A stretch of DNA of 7,597 nt from an uncultured Eubacteriales bacterium (GCA_900545325.1 UQZE01000099.1:1-7597); one strand, 5' to 3'. Positions 1 to 5,827 are shown, counted from the stretch's first letter. Numbers and translations are program-made. The notes: generated from the sequence alone by a model not told the origin.

Positions 1-266
1 ATATGCGCGAAATCCGCAAGACAGTAAGACGCCACGTACAAAAACATGACCGCCGACAGAAAGAACCTGAACGGGGATTTGCCCAGAAATCCCTGCACCG
101 CCAAGATCACGCCCAGCCCTGCGGCCGCCACGAGGAAAAACATCAGTATCGGATGCGAGCATACGGTGAATACGCCGCTCCATTCCAGAATCGTCAATAC
201 GAGAGCCAAAACGAAAACCGCCAGCGCCGAGATAGCGAACGCGGCCTGTCTTTTATTCAATTTCAT
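1..266 (-). CDS. Small polytopic membrane protein, 3' part missing (runs off left edge)
   Basis: Not recognised. The minus-strand frame opens with ATG at 266 and stays open for 88 codons to the window edge, so the C-terminus is missing. The start is well set: AGGAGGGG at 282-275 lies 8 nt upstream, behind a strong promoter. The product begins MKLNKRQAAF and has three hydrophobic stretches, at about residues 10-27, 40-60 and 66-84, separated by short loops (EWSGVF, GKSPFR). There is no signal-peptide cleavage motif and no recognisable enzymatic motif. The short basic N-terminus suggests a cytoplasmic N-end. It is divergent from the HAD hydrolase gene, with a 137-nt intergenic region between them. 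It is real rather than a shadow because start, ribosome site and promoter agree and the protein is clearly membrane-like. The plus-strand frames over it (3-290 and 46-345) encode low-complexity Arg/Gln-rich peptides. Function unknown. Confidence 0.75.
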   Translation of the reverse strand, partial: MKLNKRQAAFAISALAVFVLALVLTILEWSGVFTVCSHPILMFFLVAAAGLGVILAVQGFLGKSPFRFFLSAVMFLYVASYCLADFAH

Positions 267-291
267 TTTCACTGCCCCTCCTTTTTTTAAG

Positions 292-320
292 ATTATAGCA
301 TTTTTCAAAGCGTTTGTAAA
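292..320 (-). promoter_or_regulatory. Sigma-A promoter of the 1-266 membrane protein gene
   Basis: On the minus strand a TTTACA -35 (320-315) is followed by a 17-nt spacer and a perfect TATAAT -10 (297-292). The -10 carries the extended form TGCTATAAT (300-292). The predicted transcription start is near 285, giving a leader of about 20 nt that contains little more than the AGGAGGGG ribosome site. Five of six bases match at -35 and six of six at -10, which makes this one of the two closest consensus matches among the promoters found here. The other is the hydrolase promoter, with six of six and five of six. Confidence 0.8.
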
Positions 321-368
321 GTTTTATTCGTCTTTGGCAAAATAAATTGCGCGGCGCGGGCGATTTGT

Positions 369-397
369 TTGACATTCCCCCGTCGCTCCCGTAAAAT
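369..397 (+). promoter_or_regulatory. Sigma-A promoter of the HAD hydrolase gene (predicts a leaderless mRNA)
   Basis: A perfect TTGACA -35 (369-374), a 17-nt spacer and a TAAAAT -10 (392-397) are seen. Transcription should start 6-8 nt after the -10, at about 403-405. The hydrolase ATG is at 404-406, so the transcript would begin at or within a base of the start codon. Confidence 0.75.
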
Positions 398-403
398 AAA
401 GAT

Positions 404-1159
404 ATGCAAAAAGACAGAAAAAACGTTTACGCGCTTTTTTTCGACATCGACGGCACCCTGCTTTTCGACGGCAAAATCCCGCCCGAAGACGCGGAGGCCC
501 TGCAAAAGGCGAAAGAACGCGGACACAAGTTATTTATCAATACGGGACGGTCGCGCGGCAATATGCCTCAAAACCTGCTCGCCCTGCCCTGCTGGTCGGG
601 CTGCTGCTGCGGCGGCGCGTACGCGGAAATTGACGGCAGGATCATCTTCAACAAGACGATGTCTTTTCCCGATTATCTCCATATCCTCGATTACTGCGAG
701 CGCCGCGGCTGCGGCGTAGCCGTCGAGAGCGTGGAGGGTTTTCACACCTATCGCACCGACCGCTGGAAATCCCCGCCGTCGTCCAGGGAAGAAATGCTGA
801 AACTATTTCCCGAAATCCAGGTTACGAAAGTTACCTTCGACCGCGTTCTTACCGACTTCGACGGCTTGACGGGGCTTTGTTTCACGCAGTTTTCCACCTA
901 TACCGAAGCCTTTCTGAAAGGATGCGGAAAAGCCGACATCATGAAAAAAGTCATCTGTGCGCTCGGCTTAGACGGCGGACACACCGCGGCGTTCGGCGAT
1001 TCTCTCAACGACCGCGACATGCTGGAGGCCGCCGCCGTTTCGGCCGTGATGGCGCACGCGCCCGACGAGCTGAAAAAAAGCGCCTCGATCGTAACGAAAA
1101 CTTCGGAAAACGGCGTGGCGGAGGCCTTGGAAAAACTGATAGGCGACGGCGTTTTATGA
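404..1159 (+). CDS. Cof-type HAD-IIB family hydrolase
   Basis: A cytoplasmic phosphatase of the haloacid dehalogenase superfamily, Cof/sugar-phosphatase branch (HAD-IIB), 251 aa, a little shorter than most members (about 260-290). All four HAD motifs are visible. Motif I is FFDIDGTLL, with nucleophile D14 and general acid D16. Motif II is INTGR, with T47. Motif III is probably K176 (GCGKADIM). Motif IV is GDSLNDRDM, with D199 and D203 for Mg2+. The cap between motifs II and III fits a C2 cap. Substrates of this family are small phosphorylated metabolites such as sugar phosphates, pyridoxal phosphate and flavin phosphates; the specific one cannot be read here. The start is forced: an in-frame TAA lies at 392-394, and the next ATG (codon 54) would remove motif I. 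No Shine-Dalgarno is seen. Odd points: a cysteine cluster (C63, C67-C69) precedes GGAYAE, where relatives usually have an NGA-type motif. Confidence 0.93.
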   Translation: MQKDRKNVYALFFDIDGTLLFDGKIPPEDAEALQKAKERGHKLFINTGRSRGNMPQNLLALPCWSGCCCGGAYAEIDGRIIFNKTMSFPDYLHILDYCERRGCGVAVESVEGFHTYRTDRWKSPPSSREEMLKLFPEIQVTKVTFDRVLTDFDGLTGLCFTQFSTYTEAFLKGCGKADIMKKVICALGLDGGHTAAFGDSLNDRDMLEAAAVSAVMAHAPDELKKSASIVTKTSENGVAEALEKLIGDGVL

Positions 1160-1160
1160 C

Positions 1161-1193
1161 AAGACGGCGCGGCAAAAAGCCGCGCCGTCTTTT
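1161..1193 (+). terminator. Intrinsic terminator between converging genes
   Basis: A perfect 13-bp stem, AAGACGGCGCGGC (1161-1173) with GCCGCGCCGTCTT (1179-1191), and an AAAAA loop. On the plus strand it starts 1 nt after the hydrolase stop codon and runs into TTTTATT, a usable U-tract. On the minus strand the same hairpin forms directly after the kinase stop codon (TAA, 1194-1192), but the sequence after the stem is only GTCATAAAAC, a poor U-tract. It is therefore a good terminator for the hydrolase gene and a weaker one, or an mRNA 3'-end stabiliser, for the phosphate operon. The last bases of the kinase stop codon fall inside the plus-strand U-tract. Confidence 0.88.
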
Positions 1194-2544
1194 ATTCCTT
1201 TGTAAATTCTATGGTAAATTCCGTCCCCACGCCCAGCTTGCTCTCGCAGGAAAGCTTCCAGCCGGAGAGGTTGCATATCTTTTTTACCGTCGCAAGCCCC
1301 AGTCCGAAACCTCCGTGCTTGCCCCCGTGCGATTTGTCCACGGTGAAAAAACGGTCGAATATTTTTTCCTTGTTTTCCTCCGATACGCCGATACCCGTGT
1401 CCCTGACCACGAGTTTCGGCGTTTCGCCGCCCGTTACGGAAACGATGATGATACCGTTTTCCTTATTGTATTTTATGGCGTTTCTGATGAGGTTGCCCAC
1501 GATCTCGACGATGCGTTCGTGGCGGCTGAAAACGATCACGTCGTCCTCCGCGTCAAGCGAAAGCGTGAGGTTTCTCTTTTCCATATCGGGACGGAGGATT
1601 TCCGTCGTTTCCCGCACGATTTTGGAAAGGTTGACTTCATAGGGCGGCAAATTTTCGTTATCGAGCTGGTTATAGTTGATGACGCAGGCGACCAGATTGG
1701 AAAGTCTTTCGCTTTGTTTCAAAATGGTTTCCACCGCCTTTTTTTTCTGCTCTTCGGGCAGGTCGGTGTTCAAAAGCTCGGCAAACCCCTTGATGGAAGT
1801 GAGCGGCGTATTCATTTCGTGCGTGATGTTTGCGATAAAATCGTTTTTTGAGGCCGTGGCCTTGACCACCTGTTCCTTTTCCGCGTTGATCTCGTTCATC
1901 TTTTCGGCGATGTCCGCGTTCATTTTGTTCATCATTTCCGCGATCGGTTCGAGTTCGGGATATTTCGTTTCTATCTTTTCGTTGAGCGCCGCCTTTTTCA
2001 CGCACTCTCCGATCGGTTTCAGCATGAAAGAAGTGGAAATATACGCGCAGAGCATGCAAAGGAGCGTTTCTATCGCTACCAGCCACAAAAGCGTGGGAAG
2101 AGTTTTCATGAACATGCCGCCTTCGGCGATTTCGTCCAGGCCCAGCCGCAAATAGACGCCGCCGACCTTCACGCAGTAGTACACGGTGGTTTCCCCCGCG
2201 CTGTCGCTTTTACGTTCCGCATAACCGGAGCCGTTTTCTCTTGCCTCGACAAACTCGGGGCGGTCGCTGTGATCCTGTCCCGCTATGGCGGGCACTTCGC
2301 TGTCGGACAGCACCATGCCGTCCTCCGAAAGAAAGGTAACGCGCACGCCAAGTTTTTCGCCGAGCGCTTTAGCCGCCGCCTCGTCCGTGCCCGAACCTTC
2401 CTCGTACATGCGCGCATATACCGCGAGCGTACGGCGGCTTTCCTCCGTCGCGTATTCGTTGTATATGCTCGTGGACGAAAAAGCGAAAATTATCAGTCCC
2501 GCTACGGCGATCAGAACCGTAAAAAGCATTATGCGGACTCTCAT
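1192..2544 (-). CDS. PhoR-like membrane sensor histidine kinase
   Basis: Inner-membrane sensor kinase of 450 aa, probable partner of the response regulator just upstream. Order of parts: TM1 at about residues 5-22; an extracytoplasmic sensor domain at 25-145 (FLSEDGMVLSDSE, then DRPEFVEA and SGYAERKS), resembling the ligand-domain pattern of Gram-positive PhoR-type kinases; TM2 at about 149-171; a HAMP-like linker (LKPIGE, then a coiled coil to about 230); HisKA with H242 in THEMNTPLTS; then HATPase_c with N-box NLIRNAIKYN (351-360), G1 box DTGIG (382-386) and G2 box GFGLGLA (412-418). The TM2-to-HisKA linker is too short for the PAS domain of classical PhoR. All catalytic residues look intact. 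It starts 4 nt after the regulator's stop. A GGAG site (2555-2552) lies inside the regulator's last codons, 7 nt before the ATG, so translation is likely coupled. Phosphate sensing is inferred from the neighbours; the domain layout alone also fits WalK-like kinases. Confidence 0.92.
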   Translation of the reverse strand: MRVRIMLFTVLIAVAGLIIFAFSSTSIYNEYATEESRRTLAVYARMYEEGSGTDEAAAKALGEKLGVRVTFLSEDGMVLSDSEVPAIAGQDHSDRPEFVEARENGSGYAERKSDSAGETTVYYCVKVGGVYLRLGLDEIAEGGMFMKTLPTLLWLVAIETLLCMLCAYISTSFMLKPIGECVKKAALNEKIETKYPELEPIAEMMNKMNADIAEKMNEINAEKEQVVKATASKNDFIANITHEMNTPLTSIKGFAELLNTDLPEEQKKKAVETILKQSERLSNLVACVINYNQLDNENLPPYEVNLSKIVRETTEILRPDMEKRNLTLSLDAEDDVIVFSRHERIVEIVGNLIRNAIKYNKENGIIIVSVTGGETPKLVVRDTGIGVSEENKEKIFDRFFTVDKSHGGKHGGFGLGLATVKKICNLSGWKLSCESKLGVGTEFTIEFTKE

Positions 2545-2548
2545 TCGA

Positions 2549-3208
2549 TCACTCCGTTACGATGAATTTATACCCTACGCCGAAAACGGTTTCGATATAG
2601 TTCACGCCCAGCTTTCTCAGCCGCGCCACGTGATTGTCCAGCGTTCTCGTTTCCAGTTCCTCAAACCCCCATACTTCCTGCAGTATCTCGTCGCGGGAAA
2701 GCACTTTTCCTTCGTTTTCCATAAAGAATTTCAGAAGCTTGAATTCCTTTCTGTTGAGTTCGAGTTTTTCTCCGCGCAGCGTAACCGTCATTGTCCCCGT
2801 GTTCATATAGAGGTCACCGAGCGACATAACCGTATCCCGCCCGTCCAGCCTGCGGAGCGCAACCTTGACGCGCGCGGTCAGTTCGAGCACGCCGAAAGGC
2901 TTCGTAACGTAGTCGTCCGCGCCGAGGTTAAGGCACTTGACCTTGTCCGTTTCCTTGCCGAGCGCGCTCAGCATGATGCATATAACGGCGGGGTTCTGCT
3001 CCTTGATGTCCTTGAGCACGCTGATTCCGTCGCCGTCGCCGAGCATGATGTCGAGCAGCGCCACGCCGGGCTGTCTTTGGCCGAAAGCTTCTTTGAATTC
3101 TTTGACCGTGCCGAAAGTTCTGAGCGCGATGCCGTTCATATCGAACGTGCAACGCACGAGCTCCCGGATGCTTTCGTCGTCTTCCAGAAGATAAACGAGT
3201 TTTTCCAT
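2549..3208 (-). CDS. OmpR/PhoB-family response regulator (PhoP-like)
   Basis: DNA-binding two-component regulator of 219 aa. The receiver domain spans about residues 1-118: acidic pocket D10/D11, phosphoacceptor D53 (LLDIML), switch S81 (IMLSALGK) and Y100, and K103 in the TKPF motif. The C-terminal winged helix spans about 128-219, with ELNRKEFKLL, the LSRDEIL segment, a recognition-helix region at TRTLDNHVARLRKL (187-200) and the terminal hairpin GVGYKF. This is the architecture of PhoB/PhoP. Lying between a phosphate transporter-PhoU gene and a PhoR-like kinase, it is most likely the Pho regulator, binding the direct repeats upstream of the transporter gene. The gene starts 1 nt after the transporter's TAA. 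No Shine-Dalgarno is visible in the preceding 30 nt, so translation probably depends on ribosomes finishing the transporter frame. A later start at M24 would delete the first strand and the acidic pocket, so 3208 is kept. Confidence 0.93.
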   Translation of the reverse strand: MEKLVYLLEDDESIRELVRCTFDMNGIALRTFGTVKEFKEAFGQRQPGVALLDIMLGDGDGISVLKDIKEQNPAVICIMLSALGKETDKVKCLNLGADDYVTKPFGVLELTARVKVALRRLDGRDTVMSLGDLYMNTGTMTVTLRGEKLELNRKEFKLLKFFMENEGKVLSRDEILQEVWGFEELETRTLDNHVARLRKLGVNYIETVFGVGYKFIVTE

Positions 3209-3209
3209 A

Positions 3210-4847
3210 TTACAGATCGATATAGGTGTGAGCGATATAGTTCACGTGGTCGCCCACCCTCTCCAGATTACAAACGAGATTGATAAACACGCTGCTGCTT
3301 TCGGGCTTACATTCGCCGCTGTTCAGCCGCGCGATATGGTCGTTCAGCAGTTTTTTACGCATGGCGTCGATCCTGTCCTCCGCCTCGTCGATATCCTTGA
3401 TGAGCGTAAAGTTCTTTTCCGTAACGAATTTTTTCGTCATTTCGGAAAGTTCGCGGATATAGACGAGCATTTCCTCCAACTTGCCGTTGACGTAAGAAGA
3501 AAAACTCAGATTGTCGCGCACCGTCCTGCGGGTGTATTTCGTAACGTTTTCGGCAAGCTCGCTGATACGCACGATATCGCCTACGTTGTTGTGCATGGCC
3601 GAAATAAGCTTTTCCTCGTTCAGCCCGATATTCTGCGAAGAAACTTTGATGAGGTAATCCGTGATGTACCTGCTCTGCTCCGCGATATGCTCGTTATTAT
3701 CTTCCACGTTTTTCGTAACGCTTTCGTCCTTGGCTTTAAATCCGTCGAAAGCGATATCGAGAGATGCTATGGACATGTCGAGCAGGTGCAGAACGCCTCT
3801 GCCGACGGCGTCGAGCGCCACGCCCGGAGTGGCGAGCATACGCTCGTCGAGGTATTTTTCGCCCGGTACGGCGGTTTCCTCCTTTTTATCCCGTATGACG
3901 AACTTGGAAAGCCTGACGAACAGCGCCGTAAACGGCAAAAACAGAATCGTACAGATTACGTTGAACGCCGTGTGGAACATGGCGATCTGCGTTCCGGGAA
4001 CGCCCGGGAACCAACGCACGAACGTCGCGTCCATAAAACTCGGCCAACAGGTGAAAAAGATAAAAAATATTATGGAACCGAACGTGTTGAACATCAGATG
4101 TATCAGACTCGCGCGGCGGGCGTTTTTACTCGTGCCGATGGAAGAGATGAGCGCCGTAACGCACGAACCGATGTTGGTGCCCAGTATGACGTACAGAACG
4201 GAATTCCCGCCCCCGCCGATAATCAATCCGTCGGTCGCGAGGACGATGAGAATGGACGTTACTACCGAACTGCTCTGCGTGAGCGCGGTGAGCGCCAGCC
4301 CGATAAAGAGCAGCAGGAAAGGATTTTTGATATTCGTGAACAGATTGACGAGTTCGGGCTTGTTTTTGATAGGCTCTATCGCCGCGCTCATGAAATCGAG
4401 CCCGACGAAAATAAGGCCGAGACCGGCGAGCATATAGCCCACCGTTTTATATTTTTCCTTTTTGGCGATCATGTAGATCATCATGCCGATAAAGGCGAGC
4501 GGCAGGGCAAATCTCATGAAATCGAACTGACTTAAAGAAGCGAGCTGCGCTGTGATGGTGGTGCCGATATTCGCGCCCATGATCATGGTGGTCGCCTGGA
4601 ACAGGGACATGATGCCCGCGTTGACAAGTCCGACGATCATGACCGTGGTGATGCCCGAACTCTGCACGATCGCCGTCGTTACCGCGCCGATCCCCACGCC
4701 CACAAGCTTGTTTTTCGAGGTTTTGTTGAACAGATCTTTTATCTTGCTGTTTGCGAGCTTTTCCGTGTTGTCGGAAAGTGCGGACACGCCCATCAAAAAC
4801 GCGCCGAGCCCGCCCAGAAGAGATAAGAGTGCGTACAAATAATCCAT
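3210..4847 (-). CDS. Na/Pi cotransporter family protein with C-terminal PhoU domain
   Basis: Membrane transporter of 545 aa, NptA/YjbB-type, expected to move inorganic phosphate with sodium. The transport part (about 1-318) has the inverted-repeat arrangement of the family: GAFLMGVSALSD near the start, first signature VQSSG (61-65) with GANIGTT (91-97), and second signature TQSSS (190-194) with GTNIGS (223-228). There are roughly eight or nine hydrophobic segments between residues 5 and 312. After a charged linker (319-335) comes a cytoplasmic PhoU-like helical domain (about 345-545). It carries two repeats of the PhoU metal-binding pattern: DIVRISELAENV (424-435) and ERVGDHVNYIA (529-539). 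Length and order are typical of bacterial Na/Pi-PhoU fusions. The ATG has AAAAGG 8 nt upstream (4861-4856). It is first in a three-gene operon with the regulator and kinase, so the PhoU part may report transport state to that pair, as free PhoU does for PstB-PhoR. Export rather than import under some conditions cannot be excluded. Confidence 0.94.
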   Translation of the reverse strand: MDYLYALLSLLGGLGAFLMGVSALSDNTEKLANSKIKDLFNKTSKNKLVGVGIGAVTTAIVQSSGITTVMIVGLVNAGIMSLFQATTMIMGANIGTTITAQLASLSQFDFMRFALPLAFIGMMIYMIAKKEKYKTVGYMLAGLGLIFVGLDFMSAAIEPIKNKPELVNLFTNIKNPFLLLFIGLALTALTQSSSVVTSILIVLATDGLIIGGGGNSVLYVILGTNIGSCVTALISSIGTSKNARRASLIHLMFNTFGSIIFFIFFTCWPSFMDATFVRWFPGVPGTQIAMFHTAFNVICTILFLPFTALFVRLSKFVIRDKKEETAVPGEKYLDERMLATPGVALDAVGRGVLHLLDMSIASLDIAFDGFKAKDESVTKNVEDNNEHIAEQSRYITDYLIKVSSQNIGLNEEKLISAMHNNVGDIVRISELAENVTKYTRRTVRDNLSFSSYVNGKLEEMLVYIRELSEMTKKFVTEKNFTLIKDIDEAEDRIDAMRKKLLNDHIARLNSGECKPESSSVFINLVCNLERVGDHVNYIAHTYIDL

Positions 4848-4872
4848 GAAATTTACCTTTTGTTTTTCTTAC

Positions 4873-4901
4873 ATTGTAATATAAATGTAAAATTTATTCA
4901 A
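4873..4901 (-). promoter_or_regulatory. Sigma-A promoter of the transporter-regulator-kinase operon
   Basis: On the minus strand TTGAAT (4901-4896), a 17-nt spacer and TACAAT (4878-4873) form a near-consensus promoter. The expected start is near 4866, giving a leader of about 18 nt that contains the AAAAGG ribosome site. The -35 departs from TTGACA at its last two bases (AT for CA), which fits a promoter that needs an activator. No second convincing promoter was seen at the two internal gene junctions, so all three genes probably depend on this one. Confidence 0.7.
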
Positions 4902-4926
4902 GCTAAAATTGTAATAAAAATGTAAT
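4875..4926 (-). promoter_or_regulatory. PhoP-box-like direct repeat array upstream of the transporter operon
   Basis: Read on the minus strand, NTTACA hexamers lie at 4926-4921, 4915-4910, 4891-4886 and 4880-4875, with a degenerate CTTGAA at 4902-4897. Spacers between successive hexamers are 5, 7, 5 and 5 nt. Bacillus PhoP boxes are TT(A/T/C)ACA repeats with about 5 nt between them; here TTTACA (4891-4886) is a full match and the other three NTTACA copies match five of six positions. Relative to the predicted start at 4866, the hexamers occupy about -55/-60, -44/-49, -31/-36 and -20/-25, the usual zone for PhoP-activated promoters. A further copy overlaps the -10. The array includes two 17-bp units differing at one base, TTGTAATATAAATGTAA (4874-4890) and TTGTAATAAAAATGTAA (4909-4925), 35 bp apart on the plus strand. 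Binding by the operon's own regulator is inference. Confidence 0.65.
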
Positions 4927-4973
4927 ATTCCGTAAAGGAACGCCCGTCCGTCAACTTTATTTCAATCAAAAAA

Positions 4974-4996
4974 GCGCATAATCCGCACAGATGCGC
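4974..4996 (-). other. Small hairpin with T-tract in the divergent intergenic region
   Basis: GCGCAT (4996-4991) and ATGCGC (4979-4974) on the minus strand could form a 6-bp stem with an 11-nt loop, directly followed by TTTTTT (4973-4968). It resembles a weak intrinsic terminator that would stop minus-strand transcription before it reaches the transporter promoter. The short stem and long loop make it marginal. Nothing upstream obviously needs terminating except antisense transcription from the 5144 operon. Confidence 0.25.
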
Positions 4997-5002
4997 GCTC
5001 GG

Positions 5003-5019
5003 TTGTAAATATATGGTAA
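5003..5019 (+). promoter_or_regulatory. Possible third PhoP-box-like pair, on the side of the LTA synthase operon
   Basis: TTGTAA (5003-5008) and TGGTAA (5014-5019) repeat at the same 11-bp spacing as the two strong pairs near the transporter promoter, but the second half-site is degenerate. It lies about 95-110 bp upstream of the predicted start of the plus-strand operon, and on the other side about 137-153 bp upstream of the transporter operon start. It could be an upstream accessory site for either operon, or chance in AT-rich DNA. Confidence 0.3.
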
Positions 5020-5078
5020 AATCCGTCCGTACAAAACATATTATATTATCCGAAAGAGCAAAAAACACCGTAAATCGA

Positions 5079-5107
5079 TTGATTATTTTTCGGATTTATT
5101 ATAAAAT
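5079..5107 (+). promoter_or_regulatory. Sigma-A promoter of the membrane protein-LTA synthase operon
   Basis: TTGATT (5079-5084), a 17-nt spacer and TAAAAT (5102-5107). The predicted start is near 5114, about 30 nt before the chosen ATG at 5144. The -10 hexamer is identical to that of the hydrolase gene. The -35 and flanking spacer are AT-rich. Confidence 0.65.
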
Positions 5108-5143
5108 TATAAATACAGAAAAATGTTGACTTTCGGAGAAAAA

Positions 5144-5827
5144 ATGACGAAACACGTTGGCGACAATAAAAAGATCATTACGCTGATGTTGGCGAGCGCG
5201 GCGGTGCTCGTCATGTATCTGCCCGAACTATTCGACCTGCTGCGCCCCCTCTTTTCGGGGATCGCGGACGGCGGTCTTTCGTATTTTTTCGTATTTATTT
5301 TAAAACTCGCCGTCTACATAGCGGGATTCGCCGCGATCGCGGTTTCGGCAAAGAAATACGCGGGGCTTTCGCTGTTCGGCAGAAAAGCGGATAAACTCAG
5401 CCCCAAATACGCGGTGTTGATATTCGTTCTCACGTTTGCGGCCGTCTTTTTTTCCTGCAGGGCGATCGATTTCGACCTCGCCGTCGTTGCGGAGGTCGGC
5501 ACGAGCGCCACGCTCGTCAAGGCGGCGAACACGCTTTCCTTCAAATATCTTCCTTTTTTGTGCCGCGCGCTGTTATCCGTTATGGCGGCGGCGCTTTTCC
5601 AGGAATTTTTCGAAGGGCTGTTTCCGAATAAAAAACTTTCTTACGTGCCGTTCGGCGGCTTGATCGTATTCGCGACCTGCGGCGTCGCGGAGCTGTTTAT
5701 TTCGGCGGAGCTGCTGCTTATATGGTTTTATTGGGTATTTTTTCTCTTTTACGGCCTCGTTTATACCTTGAGCGGCAAAAGATTTTTGCCTACGCTGATT
5801 ATCGCGCTGATCGTCGTTTTGTTTTAG
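5144..5827 (+). CDS. Polytopic membrane protein of unknown function (possible degenerate CPBP-like protein)
   Basis: Not firmly recognised. The product is 227 aa and strongly hydrophobic, with about six or seven membrane segments (roughly residues 11-30, 45-67, 88-104, 134-153, 167-187, 189-208 and 213-227) and a basic N-terminus. The start at 5144 is chosen because GGAG (5135-5138) lies 5 nt before it. An in-frame ATG at 5123 would add 7 residues but has no ribosome site and sits only about 9 nt after the predicted transcription start. The C-terminal pattern (ALFQEFFEGLF at 150-160, GGLIVFATCGV, then FYGLVYTLSGKRFLPTLI) is reminiscent of the CPBP/Abi intramembrane protease core. However, the expected EE, R and His residues are absent, so any such relative would be inactive. 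Its stop codon overlaps the ribosome site of the LTA synthase-family gene 7 nt downstream, so the two are almost certainly co-transcribed and it may assist or anchor that enzyme (inference). Confidence 0.85.
   Translation: MTKHVGDNKKIITLMLASAAVLVMYLPELFDLLRPLFSGIADGGLSYFFVFILKLAVYIAGFAAIAVSAKKYAGLSLFGRKADKLSPKYAVLIFVLTFAAVFFSCRAIDFDLAVVAEVGTSATLVKAANTLSFKYLPFLCRALLSVMAAALFQEFFEGLFPNKKLSYVPFGGLIVFATCGVAELFISAELLLIWFYWVFFLFYGLVYTLSGKRFLPTLIIALIVVLF

Noticed and set aside
877..1851. Plus-strand open frame (324 codons) spanning the hydrolase end, terminator and kinase end
   Set aside because: It crosses a strong terminator hairpin and overlaps two well-supported genes in other frames; the product is Arg-rich and shows no recognisable fold.
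3218..3240. Direct repeat of CGATATAG near the end of the transporter gene
   Set aside because: It is explained by the coding sequence for a similar residue run (YIAHTYID) at the C-terminus; no regulatory reading is needed.
2285..3283. Plus-strand open frame (332 codons) opposite the regulator and the start of the kinase
   Set aside because: A shadow of two-component genes whose catalytic residues are all intact on the minus strand.
3228..4535. Long plus-strand open frame (435 codons) opposite the transporter gene
   Set aside because: It is antisense to a gene with clear Na/Pi and PhoU motifs. Its product is rich in Arg, His, Asp and Glu without domains, as expected for a mirror frame, and it has no ribosome site of note.
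4926..4954. Second minus-strand promoter starting with TTGACG (4954-4949)
   Set aside because: No acceptable -10 hexamer occurs at 16-18 nt spacing; only a weak AT-rich match at 19 nt.
5048..5095. Inverted repeat ATCCGAAA / TTTCGGAT flanking the -35 of the 5144 operon
   Set aside because: Arms are only 8 bp with 32 nt between them, do not extend, and a match of this size is expected by chance in an intergenic region of about 300 bp.
5123..5143. Alternative ATG at 5123 for the membrane protein
   Set aside because: No ribosome site precedes it and it lies about 9 nt from the predicted transcription start; ATG 5144 has GGAG at good spacing.
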